Assembly: GCF_003383615.1 (NCBI RefSeq)
Contig: NZ_QNUL01000009.1
Location: 124,001 to 188,000 of the forward strand
Direction: 5' to 3'
From: Dyadobacter luteus
GTDB lineage: Bacteria; Bacteroidota; Bacteroidia; Cytophagales; Spirosomataceae
Length of the DNA: 64,000 nucleotides
Both the position numbers and the translations under genes were made by a program. Position 1 is the stretch's first letter, and each line of letters starts with the position of its first letter. The notes below the pieces were generated by a model that was not told the origin of the DNA, did no database searches, and was given only the letters and a program-made list of their open reading frames with translations. Positions 1-8,307 of this stretch are shown one piece after another.

Positions 1-213
1 GTAAATCTAAAATCTGAGGTTGTTTTACGATATTGTCTTAAATAATGATGTCCGATTGCTTACTAACAGCCCATGTATCAGGCCTGAAAGACATGTATTG
101 GAATAGTCACAGTGCAGCACCAACCGCCGTATCCTTTTTCGAAAATTAAATATATCTTGCTGCAATAATAACAACAATATTAAAAATAACTCACTCATCT
201 CCTATCAACTACG

Positions 214-1224
214 ATGTACGTAAAACGCCACCTGAACCCGCTGATTGTATATTTCTATTCCTGGCGAATGGTTTTATTCTCGCTCTTCACGGGAATTTTT
301 GCCATTGTGCTTTACGAACATCTGGATTGGAAATGGGTAGCAATTCCGTGGTTGCCGGTTTCGCTGGTGGGTACTGCTACGGCATTTTTCGTTGGTTTTA
401 AAAACAACCAATCCTACGACCGCAGTTGGGAGGCAAGAAAAGTGTGGGGTGCTATCACAAATAACAGCCGCTCGTTCAGTGCAGCGGTCAGGTCGTTTGT
501 AGGACATGAACTGGAACACGAGCCAGAAAAACAGGAGGAGATTAATGACATGATCCGCATCATCATATACCGGCATATCGGATGGCTCTATGCCCTGAAA
601 TATGCCATGCGCCAGCGCACGACCTGGGAGCACCGCGACCGCGCCAGTAAAAGACAGCGTGTTGCCATTCACAAAACGCAGGAAACTTTTGAAGATGAGG
701 TGCAGAAGTATCTATCAGAAGGTGAAGTGGAATGGATTAAAACCAAAAGCAACCGGGCCACGCAGATTCTTGACCGTCAATCACAGGACATTAAATTTTT
801 AAGAAAAAATGGACTTGTGGATGCGTTCCAGCACGTAGAATTACAAAATCTGATTGCTTCGTTTTATGATGAACAGGGAAAAAGTGAGCGCATTAAAAAC
901 ACACCTTTTCCCCGCCAGTATGCCACAACTTCGACGCTGTTCATTTTTGTTTTTATGACGCTGCTGCCGTTTGGTTTGCTACCGCAATTTGTCGAACTCG
1001 GCGAACGCTACATGTTTCTGCTGATTCCTTTCAACCTGATCGTTTCATGGGTTTTTATGTTTATGGAGTACGTAGGCGACATCAGTGAGAACCCTTTCGA
1101 AGGTTTGATCAACGATGTACCGGTTGCCAGCATCGTTCGCAATATCGAAATCGACTTATGTGAAATGCTGGGAGATGAGCAGATACCACAGAAGATTCAA
1201 CCATATCAGGGGATGTTGTTTTAG
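214..1224 (+). CDS. Bestrophin-family (UPF0187/RFP-TM) inner-membrane channel protein
   Basis: This 336-residue protein is of normal length for bacterial bestrophin homologues, which form pentameric anion or cation channels in the inner membrane. The family signature is visible: a basic segment with SYDRSWEARK-W-G after the second membrane helix (about residues 68-81), and GDISENPFEG near residue 289. Four hydrophobic segments fall at roughly 17-36, 43-63, 235-257 and 263-283. The ATG at 214 is the first in frame and the upstream 213 bases show no gene. It stands alone, convergent with the LRR gene and separated from it by a strong bidirectional terminator. Ion selectivity cannot be told from the sequence. 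Confidence 0.88.
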   Translation: MYVKRHLNPLIVYFYSWRMVLFSLFTGIFAIVLYEHLDWKWVAIPWLPVSLVGTATAFFVGFKNNQSYDRSWEARKVWGAITNNSRSFSAAVRSFVGHELEHEPEKQEEINDMIRIIIYRHIGWLYALKYAMRQRTTWEHRDRASKRQRVAIHKTQETFEDEVQKYLSEGEVEWIKTKSNRATQILDRQSQDIKFLRKNGLVDAFQHVELQNLIASFYDEQGKSERIKNTPFPRQYATTSTLFIFVFMTLLPFGLLPQFVELGERYMFLLIPFNLIVSWVFMFMEYVGDISENPFEGLINDVPVASIVRNIEIDLCEMLGDEQIPQKIQPYQGMLF

Positions 1225-1250
1225 GCGTAGATAACCAATAGTTTGATCTT

Positions 1251-1295
1251 AAAAAAATGAGCCGGATTCCACAAATTGGTCCGGCTCATTTTTTT
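1251..1295. terminator. Bidirectional intrinsic terminator between convergent genes
   Basis: A perfect inverted repeat has arms 1251-1266 and 1280-1295: seven A, TGAGCCGGA, a 13-nt loop, TCCGGCTCA, seven T. It gives a GC-rich stem with a U-tract in both directions, and it sits between the stop of the bestrophin gene and the stop of the LRR gene. Confidence 0.9.
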
Positions 1296-1302
1296 CACAT
1301 AA

Positions 1303-4300
1303 TTACTGTTCTACAACGAACCTGGCGGATTGCTTTCCGACTGTGATCATGTAAATGCCCGGCGGCAAGCCACTGGCTTGCACGGTCTGCTTGCCAGAAA
1401 ATGGCTTACTAAGCAGCAACTGACCTTTCAAATTATAGATTCTGATATCCTCGTTAGATGCACTGCTTTCAACTGTCAGCACATCTTTAACCGGATTAGG
1501 AAAAACGCTAAGACCTTCTGAATCAGAGGCAACCTGAATGATTCGGGAAAAGTCAAACCTGCCGTCATAATCTATTTGTTTTAAGCGGTAGTAATTAATT
1601 GGCAAGGGATTATTATCTGAAAATTGATAGGACTGAAGTGTTTTGGAATCTCCTTTCCCATCCATAAAACCTATTTTTTCAAAATATTTACCATCACTGC
1701 TACGCTCAATATCAAATCCGGCATTATTACTTTCAGAGGTGGTAGACCATTTCAGCAGATTTGAAAATTCTTTTGCCACAGCTGTAAAATTGACGAGTTT
1801 CACAGGTAGGGCATCAGTATACACATAATCTTCACTCACAAGGGATAACTGTGAAGCAATGCTATTAAACACAACAACCCTGTAAGTTCCCGTACCTGTC
1901 AGGGCAAAACTATTATTTCCGGCGTTTGTCTGAACCAGAACTCCGTTCTTCAACCAGTAGTAAGTATTATTTGCCAAAGTCCCGCCAGCATCGACAGATA
2001 AAACACCGCTTGTATTACTGATCGGAATTTTCGCCTGAGGACTGTAACTATCCAGCTTCGTTATATTCGACTCAATACCGGAAAAATTAAACCTGTTATT
2101 ATCCACCCTTACGTAACCCGATGCAGGAATATTTGTTAATGGTGGAATTGTTCCACTAAGCAGGTTATATGCCAGATTTAAGCTAGTCAATCCGGCCGGA
2201 CTCACAATGCTTGGCGGGACACTCCCAGTCAAATGATTGTTATTAAGCCAAAGTGATTGCATATTGGATAAATTACCAATTTCCGCAGGAATGGAACCAG
2301 TAAGTTGATTGTAATCTAACGAAAGACCTTTTAGTTGAGATAAGCTGGTGAGTGATAACGGAATGCTTCCGCTCAGGTTATTAGTACTCAAATCTAATCT
2401 AGTCAATTGGCTCAAACTACCTAGTTGTGTCGGAATACTGCCGGTTAGTTGGTTTGAGTTTAAAGATAAACTTCGAAGTAGAACCAAATTACCCAATTGC
2501 CATGGAATATTGCCTGACAGTGCATTTTGATACATATTCAGTCCCGTTAGTCCAATGAGATTTCCTATTTCTGCCGGGATATTGCCTGTGAGATTATTTG
2601 CTATCAGATTGAGAAAAGTCAAATTAGTCAAATTCCCCAGCGAGGTGGGTATTTCTCCCGTTAGTTGTGGATTATAGCTAATCGACAGAATATTTAATTT
2701 GTCTAATAAACCTAGCTCCATGGGGAGTGCCCCAACCAAATTATTATCATTTGAACTTAAATAGGACACCCGACCATTAGTACAACTCACTCCATACCAA
2801 CCGCAGGGATTGTCACCCACATTCCCCGGCACCAGCCAACCCGTCTTATTTGTCCAATTGGATCCATTTGTTGCATTGTACAAAGCGATCAGAGCTAATC
2901 GGTCTTCTTCCAGACGGTCAGGGCCAATAAGGTAATTTTCGCTACTAAGCGTCAAATCTGTCACAACACTGTTCGTCACCTCCACTCTGTACACACCATC
3001 TGCTGTAGTTACGTATGAGTCTGAGCCTGTATTCGTCGCAACAAGGTTTCCATCACGATACCAATTATACGTATTGTTAGACAAGGTCCCTCCTGCAGGT
3101 GCGTTCAGAACCCCTCCGTTATAGTTCAGTACTATTTTAGCCTGTGGTGCATAAGAAGACAATTTAACAACATTAGGTTCAATAGCATCAAAATTGAATT
3201 TGTTGGCAAAAATACTCACTGATCTTGCGGGGAACGAAGATAGGTTCGGAAGCGGACCACTCAGCTGATTTTGTGACAACCACATGATTTCGATATTTGG
3301 CAGATTCCCCAATGAGGAGGGAATGCTTCCAGTCAGTTGATTTTCCCTCAAAATCAAACTTTTCATATTTGTCAAATTCCCCAGTTGAGACGGAATGGTG
3401 CCTGTGAGCTGGTTGTGGTCCAGCCATAAGGCCTGAAGATTGGGCAGATATCCTAATTCACCAGGGATAGATCCTGAAAGTTGGTTGTCATGCAGGTACA
3501 ACCTCTCCATAGAGGAGATATTTCCAAGTTGTGCTGGTATCGCACCAGAAAGTTTATTCAAATTTAAGGACATATTTTTGATTGATGCACTGTTCCCTAA
3601 TTGTGCAGGTATGGATCCACTCAGTTGATTTTCTCTAAGATCAAGATCTCTCAGCACCGGCAAACTTCCTAGGCCTCCAGGAATTGAACCCGTAAATTGG
3701 TTCTTTCCAAGATTCAAATAGTCCAAACTTACCATACCAGTAATTTGTGCCGGAATATCACCCGAGATATTATTATTATATATAGAAAATTGTTTGAGCG
3801 ATGAAAGGTATCCCACTTCAATTGGCAAAGCCCCATTTAATTTATTGGAACTCAACTCCAGATACTCCAGGTTATTTAAATTTCCCAGTGTTGCTGGAAT
3901 ACTACCGGTTAGTTCGTTTGCAGACAGATATAAAGATTTAAGGTTGATTAACCCTCCCAGAGTGACAGGTATATTACCGGCTAGCTTGTTGTTATCCAAA
4001 TAAACCCACTTCAGCTGATTCATGCTACCCATTTCTGGAGGAATCGATCCGTTTAGTTGATTACGGCTTAAGCCTAGAAACTCCAGTGAATTCAAATTTG
4101 CTATCTCCGATGGTACTGGACCTGTAATTTTGTTATTAATAAGATTTAGCGTTCTCAAGTTGCTGAGGCTACCCACAGTTGCCTGTATAGACCCTGTCAG
4201 ATTATTATCAACGAGATAGACTTGACTAACCCTGCCACCGGAACACGACACACCGTACCAACCACAGGGACTGTCCCCAACATTACCAGGTACCTGCCAA

Positions 4301-4437
4301 TTTGTTTTGTTCGTCCAGCCGGAGCCAGCCGTAGAATTGTAAAGGTCGATGAGAGCGAGACGATCTGTTTCGAGAGATTGTGCAAGGGTGTCGATTTCAA
4401 AAAGAAATGCTACTACTGCCAGTAAAAAATGTTTCAT
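1303..4437 (-). CDS. Large secreted leucine-rich-repeat protein with T9SS C-terminal sorting domain
   Basis: This 1044-residue protein has an N-terminal signal peptide (about 1-19). It contains two copies of one module: a plant-type LRR cap (DRLALI-LYN-T-GS-WTNKT-W, then an NVGD-PCGWYGVSC motif) followed by 24-residue repeats of the plant type (LxxLxxLxLxxNxLxGxIPxxLGN). I count about 14 repeats in copy one (residues ~65-410) and 9 in copy two (~560-775). Each copy ends in a similar Ig-like segment with a TYNWYRDG or TYYWLKNG core. A fibronectin-like stretch (LPVKL-NF-A) and a type A T9SS sorting domain (FPNPV-D-L ... GIYMI-V) close the protein. It is therefore likely exported by the Por system and anchored or released at the cell surface, as a binding or adhesion protein. 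No partner gene is evident. Confidence 0.9.
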   Translation of the reverse strand: MKHFLLAVVAFLFEIDTLAQSLETDRLALIDLYNSTAGSGWTNKTNWQVPGNVGDSPCGWYGVSCSGGRVSQVYLVDNNLTGSIQATVGSLSNLRTLNLINNKITGPVPSEIANLNSLEFLGLSRNQLNGSIPPEMGSMNQLKWVYLDNNKLAGNIPVTLGGLINLKSLYLSANELTGSIPATLGNLNNLEYLELSSNKLNGALPIEVGYLSSLKQFSIYNNNISGDIPAQITGMVSLDYLNLGKNQFTGSIPGGLGSLPVLRDLDLRENQLSGSIPAQLGNSASIKNMSLNLNKLSGAIPAQLGNISSMERLYLHDNQLSGSIPGELGYLPNLQALWLDHNQLTGTIPSQLGNLTNMKSLILRENQLTGSIPSSLGNLPNIEIMWLSQNQLSGPLPNLSSFPARSVSIFANKFNFDAIEPNVVKLSSYAPQAKIVLNYNGGVLNAPAGGTLSNNTYNWYRDGNLVATNTGSDSYVTTADGVYRVEVTNSVVTDLTLSSENYLIGPDRLEEDRLALIALYNATNGSNWTNKTGWLVPGNVGDNPCGWYGVSCTNGRVSYLSSNDNNLVGALPMELGLLDKLNILSISYNPQLTGEIPTSLGNLTNLTFLNLIANNLTGNIPAEIGNLIGLTGLNMYQNALSGNIPWQLGNLVLLRSLSLNSNQLTGSIPTQLGSLSQLTRLDLSTNNLSGSIPLSLTSLSQLKGLSLDYNQLTGSIPAEIGNLSNMQSLWLNNNHLTGSVPPSIVSPAGLTSLNLAYNLLSGTIPPLTNIPASGYVRVDNNRFNFSGIESNITKLDSYSPQAKIPISNTSGVLSVDAGGTLANNTYYWLKNGVLVQTNAGNNSFALTGTGTYRVVVFNSIASQLSLVSEDYVYTDALPVKLVNFTAVAKEFSNLLKWSTTSESNNAGFDIERSSDGKYFEKIGFMDGKGDSKTLQSYQFSDNNPLPINYYRLKQIDYDGRFDFSRIIQVASDSEGLSVFPNPVKDVLTVESSASNEDIRIYNLKGQLLLSKPFSGKQTVQASGLPPGIYMITVGKQSARFVVEQ

Positions 4438-4760
4438 TAAAAATTCGGGATGAATTAAATTGTTTTTGAATTAACGAAGCCAGTTATTTCCGGCCTGTAA
4501 ACAGAAACCTCCCAATCCATTTACATAGATCAGTGGATATTCACAGAAAGTTTTCATTAATGCTTAAACAAATGATTCAAAATCCGACCATTTACCTGAG
4601 CAGGTTGAGCTGACAATTAGTAAAGCTGTAAAGTAAACCCGTTCAACTTAAAACTAATTATTGCGCGAAGTAAATAAACGTTTAGATTAAACCAATTACC
4701 GTTTACGAATTATTTGTACATCTGAATCACTATATCGGAAGTATACTTTCGGCGACAGAC
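4438..4760. other. Gene-free stretch upstream of the LRR gene
   Basis: This AT-rich 323-bp stretch lies between the start of the LRR gene and the stop of exbD. It should hold the LRR promoter. I found no clear TAnnTTTG box, hairpin or small gene in it. Confidence 0.5.
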
Positions 4761-5330
4761 TCACTTTACCAAAATCCTATTCCCAAGCAACTTCTCCTCA
4801 TCGGCCGTTAACTCATCAACAAGCGCGTACCGTCTGGATTTGGTAATGGTCATTTCGTCCATGGCATCGACCATGTTCTTATAACTGGAAACGGCGGTGG
4901 GCTTTATTACAATGATGAACTCGTTGTCCTCTTGACCTTCGCTACGAACCAATGACCGAACCCGCTTATGAGCATCGAATATTACGTTTCTGAGATCAAA
5001 CCCCGGGTTAGTTGTCTTTAGTGTAGAAGCTGCCTTTTCGTCATCTGCAGCGATACCGTCCAGATAATAGATTTCATCCCTGGCTCCCAGGAAAATTGTC
5101 AGCACACCAGATGCCTTGATAGGTTGACCTATTCCATCATCCGATTTGGAAGGAAAAAAAACTGACATTGCAGTAGGTTTGCTCATGGTAGTAGCGAGCA
5201 TGAAAAATGTAATAAGCAAAAAGCCCAAATCGACCATGGGAGTCATATCAACTCTTGTCGACATCCTTTTGCTTTTGAAAGTGTTTCCTTTTTTAACATT
5301 CAAATCGCCGGTTTCTTCAATAGCTGCCAT
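4761..5330 (-). CDS. exbD: ExbD/TolR-family biopolymer transport protein, orphan
   Basis: ExbD proteins sit in the inner membrane with ExbB and use proton flow to energise TonB. This one has 189 residues. After a short basic cytoplasmic N-terminus comes the family signature M-TRVDMTPMVDLGFLLITFFM, one membrane helix at about residues 29-48 carrying the conserved Asp (D33) for proton passage, followed by a periplasmic domain. The periplasmic part is of the long form seen in Bacteroidota ExbD proteins. No exbB, tonB or second exbD is adjacent, whereas such genes normally cluster, so it is probably an accessory copy or works with ExbB encoded elsewhere. The ATG at 5330 places the basic stretch directly before the helix, as expected. 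Confidence 0.88.
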   Translation of the reverse strand: MAAIEETGDLNVKKGNTFKSKRMSTRVDMTPMVDLGFLLITFFMLATTMSKPTAMSVFFPSKSDDGIGQPIKASGVLTIFLGARDEIYYLDGIAADDEKAASTLKTTNPGFDLRNVIFDAHKRVRSLVRSEGQEDNEFIIVIKPTAVSSYKNMVDAMDEMTITKSRRYALVDELTADEEKLLGNRILVK

Positions 5331-5461
5331 GATGCTGCAGGTTTAAATGAATGGATATTTAAATATATAAATCAATTATATATAAATAAATATCTATGCT
5401 TAGAATAAATACCAATGACAGAATTTAAGGTTATCGTTTGGAATGGTATGGTCGCCGGAGG

Positions 5462-5611
5462 CCGGTCTGAATGGCTCAGGGTGAAACCCTGGGAATAAGA
5501 AATGTTTGCAACAAACCGGCAACCCGGTAGAGGGTTGAACAGTGAAAGGTGAGTTGTTTTGGAATAGCAGCTACCATAAACCGTTCAGACTGGCTATGCC
5601 ATTCAGACCGG
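5462..5611. repeat. Palindromic REP/MITE-like element
   Basis: The outer 14-bp arms CCGGTCTGAATGGC (5462-5475) and GCCATTCAGACCGG (5598-5611) are perfect inverted repeats enclosing about 120 bp. Inside are two perfect small hairpins, CAGGGTGAAACCCTG (5477-5491) and CAACCC-GGTAGA-GGGTTG (5520-5537), and a degenerate copy of the outer arm (about 5581-5593). The overall cruciform with nested hairpins resembles non-autonomous repeats mobilised by REP-associated (IS200-like) transposases. That assignment is inference; no transposase gene is present here. Confidence 0.65.
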
Positions 5612-5618
5612 AGTACTT

Positions 5619-6005
5619 TCAATCGCGGGTTTTCCGTTGCCGGATCTGGAACACATTTCCTTCCGGATCTATCCCGTCACATAGCCAGAAATCATAATTG
5701 TCAAATGTTTTAATTTCGCGCATGGATACACCATTTTCAATCAGTTGTCTTACCACTTCCTCTATATCCGTATCAGTATCCAGAACCAACTTGGCATTAC
5801 TCTGTTCATCTACCGAATTCGATTCCTTTGCAAGATACTGCTCTCCCATCTGATGCAGCCCCAGCGATACATCACCTGCTGCAAGAAGAGCCCAGGTTTC
5901 CCCGAATTCTTCCAGGACAGTCATACCAAAATGGTATGTATAAAATGTTCGCAGAAGGGTTACGTCACGAACATAAAGAATGATACTACCTAGCTTAAAC
6001 CGCAT
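5619..6005 (-). CDS. VOC-superfamily (glyoxalase/bleomycin-resistance-like) protein
   Basis: The protein shows the beta-alpha-beta-beta-beta VOC pattern: SIILYVRDV at the N-terminus, then F-FGM, a WALLAAGDVSLGLHQ strand pair, and a C-terminal D-EGNVFQI strand typical of the family. At about 128 residues it is one VOC module and would dimerise to form a metal site. The open frame extends to 6035, but I chose the ATG at 6005 because homologous proteins begin a few residues before the first strand and the extension (MYFVLNITIA) has no domain role. The substrate is unknown; neighbours give no clue, as it lies between a repeat element and a divergent exporter gene. Confidence 0.75.
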   Translation of the reverse strand: MRFKLGSIILYVRDVTLLRTFYTYHFGMTVLEEFGETWALLAAGDVSLGLHQMGEQYLAKESNSVDEQSNAKLVLDTDTDIEEVVRQLIENGVSMREIKTFDNYDFWLCDGIDPEGNVFQIRQRKTRD

Positions 6006-6223
6006 TGCTATAGTTATATTTAAAACAAAGTACACTTTCTCTTCTCCCGAAGTAAAAATTACAGGGCTACTTTTATTCTCTTTAAATCATCATAAGCCAA
6101 ACCCTTTTCCCGATGATTCAGAACTCCTTACTTCACAAAATTTACTCCATGAACGCTTGACAAAAATTATCTGTTGCAAATAAAGTCACCAAGTGAATGC
6201 ACAATATTATACAATTTTAATTA

Positions 6224-7138
6224 ATGAAGGTTAAAGGCTATTTGTTCGCCATTCTATCTGCAATCAGTTACGGATTGATTCCTCTTTTTGTATTACCTAT
6301 TAAGACGGCCAATTTTTCAATGGATGTGACGCTGGCTTACCGTTTTGTTATCTCCGCGCTGTTTATTTTAGCTCTGCTGATTTATAAGAAAGAGCCATTA
6401 AGCATAAAGCGATCCGAGTTGCTGGTTCTTGTGACATTGGGTGTTCTCTTTGCGTTAAGCTCAGAGTTTCTGTTTATGGCTTATGATTACCTTTCTGCCG
6501 GAATCGCTTCGACGATTCTATTTGTTTACCCCTTATTCGTCGCCATTACGATGGCAGTATTTTTCGGGGAAAAAATATCCAAACCCATGGCCGTTTCATT
6601 GATCGTCACTTTGGGTGGAATTTTTGTATTAAGTGCCAGAAATGGCATGTTTGACATCAATTATACAGGACTTCTTGTAGCTCTGACCAGCGCGGTGTGT
6701 TATGCCTTGTATATCGTTTTGGTCAATAAATCAAAAGTAGGTGCATCGGGCTTCAAACTCGCATTTTATTCTATGCTGTTTTCCGGTGGCTTTTATTTGG
6801 TCAAAGCACTTTTATTAAAAGAATCTCTTTTACTGCCAGACACAAAAATGCTGCTCAACATTACCGTATTTGGTTTTTCTACGTCGGTGATTTCCATTAC
6901 GGCACTGGTATATGCTATTAAACTGATCGGCTCTACAACTACCTCCATCATGGGTGCGCTGGAACCGGTGGTGGCAGTTGCCATCAGTGTCATGCTCTTT
7001 CATGAAGCATTTACATTTCGGCTGGCAACCGGTATTGTGCTGATTTTGTGTGGGGTGATTATCAATATTCTCGCTGAGCAGAAAAGCCAGCAGATCAGCT
7101 CGCAGGAAATATTAGAGCCGCAAAATATCCTTACATAA
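6224..7138 (+). CDS. DMT-superfamily (EamA/RhaT-like) permease
   Basis: This 304-residue protein has ten hydrophobic helices arranged as two tandem EamA repeats (about 5-138 and 150-290), the normal architecture for drug/metabolite exporters. The second repeat ends with the typical GALEPVVAVAISVMLFHEAF segment. It is probably an inner-membrane exporter of a small metabolite, and the substrate cannot be deduced. The gene ends exactly at 7138, with the stop of the convergent PepSY gene starting at 7139 and no terminator between them, so the two transcripts must overlap at their 3' ends. Confidence 0.88.
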   Translation: MKVKGYLFAILSAISYGLIPLFVLPIKTANFSMDVTLAYRFVISALFILALLIYKKEPLSIKRSELLVLVTLGVLFALSSEFLFMAYDYLSAGIASTILFVYPLFVAITMAVFFGEKISKPMAVSLIVTLGGIFVLSARNGMFDINYTGLLVALTSAVCYALYIVLVNKSKVGASGFKLAFYSMLFSGGFYLVKALLLKESLLLPDTKMLLNITVFGFSTSVISITALVYAIKLIGSTTTSIMGALEPVVAVAISVMLFHEAFTFRLATGIVLILCGVIINILAEQKSQQISSQEILEPQNILT

Positions 7139-8278
7139 CTACGGCAACACAGTCGTGTTCAATGCCATTGCAGGATACTTTTTCTTCAGTGGCTTTTTTC
7201 TTTTTCTCCAAAGTAAATAACCGGTCAGTGACAATATCGCAGGACTTAGCCCTACCAATGCGTAAATAATTTTCACAAACAGATTGTCGTAGTGCCCCAT
7301 GTGAAACTGCTTCATAGCCCAATAAAACTGATCGGCTGCCGGTTTGTCTTCAATTCTTATAATCTCTTTGAGCTCTCCGGTATCGCTGTCAAAATACACA
7401 TCACTCGCCTTGCCCCATAGCAACGGATTGACCGTATCCTCAAACCGCCCGTTGACAACGACATCCTTTTTCTGATCAGTACCTACTTTGATGGCAATCG
7501 GTGTAAATCCTTTGATCTGCTGTGCTTTCTGAAGAATGATATCAATATCGCCTCCTATCAGATAGTTTTCCTTCTGAGCCGGAATGATTTCCCATTCGGA
7601 GGGTATAAACAGCGACTTATTCATCCAGAAGCCACTAAAAAACATCAGAAAATTCAGCACCAGTGACCACACGCCGACCACCCGATGTAGAGAAGAAAAG
7701 AATGTCCGTCCGTTTTTGAAGCTCAATCCGGCTTTAAAACGAAGCACCTCCGCAACATGCTTGCGGTAGATCCACACGCCTGTAGTCAGATTGACTATAA
7801 ACAAAAGTCCGATAATAGCAGTAATCAACCTGCCTGGTTTATCGGCTTGCAAACAATAATGTGCCGAATACAGCCACCGCGAAAACGGGGCCTTTAAATC
7901 TCCAAAATTCCCCTTCTTCAACACCTGACCCGTATACGGATTCACAAACGCATAAGACAAATAATTATCCGTTGTCTTTTGCTGGTATTCAAAAATCATA
8001 AACTCATAGCTGTCATGACTCGTGGCCGGAAAATGATTCAGTACAATCTGACGTACCGGCGGGTAGCTCACGGCCAGCTTTCGAAAAATGCTATCGACAG
8101 AAGCTTTCTTCTTTTGCGGCACTACGTGGTGCAATTCCGTATGGAGACGATGCTCAACATCTTTGCTGAATATGAGTACGGATCCGCTGATTCCGAAAAA
8201 AAGGTAAAATAGCCCAAAGACAAGGCCCAGATAACCATGCACCTTGAACGCCATTTTTGTGAAAGTTTTTTTATCCAT
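7139..8278 (-). CDS. PepSY-associated TM helix protein (iron-uptake-associated membrane reductase-like)
   Basis: This 379-residue protein has four membrane helices (about 13-36, 146-168, 194-217 and 345-366) and large periplasmic PepSY-like segments, the layout of PF03929 proteins. Histidines lie in or near the helices (KVHGYLG, SAHYCL, LHRVVG, QFHMGHYD). Members near siderophore receptors are thought to help reduce ferric siderophores in the periplasm. The gene starts 29 bp after the stop of the TonB-dependent receptor gene on the same strand, so the two form an operon, which supports a role in iron uptake. The reductase role is inference from context. Confidence 0.85.
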   Translation of the reverse strand: MDKKTFTKMAFKVHGYLGLVFGLFYLFFGISGSVLIFSKDVEHRLHTELHHVVPQKKKASVDSIFRKLAVSYPPVRQIVLNHFPATSHDSYEFMIFEYQQKTTDNYLSYAFVNPYTGQVLKKGNFGDLKAPFSRWLYSAHYCLQADKPGRLITAIIGLLFIVNLTTGVWIYRKHVAEVLRFKAGLSFKNGRTFFSSLHRVVGVWSLVLNFLMFFSGFWMNKSLFIPSEWEIIPAQKENYLIGGDIDIILQKAQQIKGFTPIAIKVGTDQKKDVVVNGRFEDTVNPLLWGKASDVYFDSDTGELKEIIRIEDKPAADQFYWAMKQFHMGHYDNLFVKIIYALVGLSPAILSLTGYLLWRKRKKPLKKKYPAMALNTTVLP

Positions 8279-8307
8279 CAGTCAGCTTTCATCCGTGGGT
8301 TTGAGGA

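Noticed and set aside
72..95. Nested palindrome TCAGGCCTGA flanked by CATGT and ACATG
   Set aside because: It is short, 120 bp from the nearest gene, and could be chance; no promoter element adjoins it.
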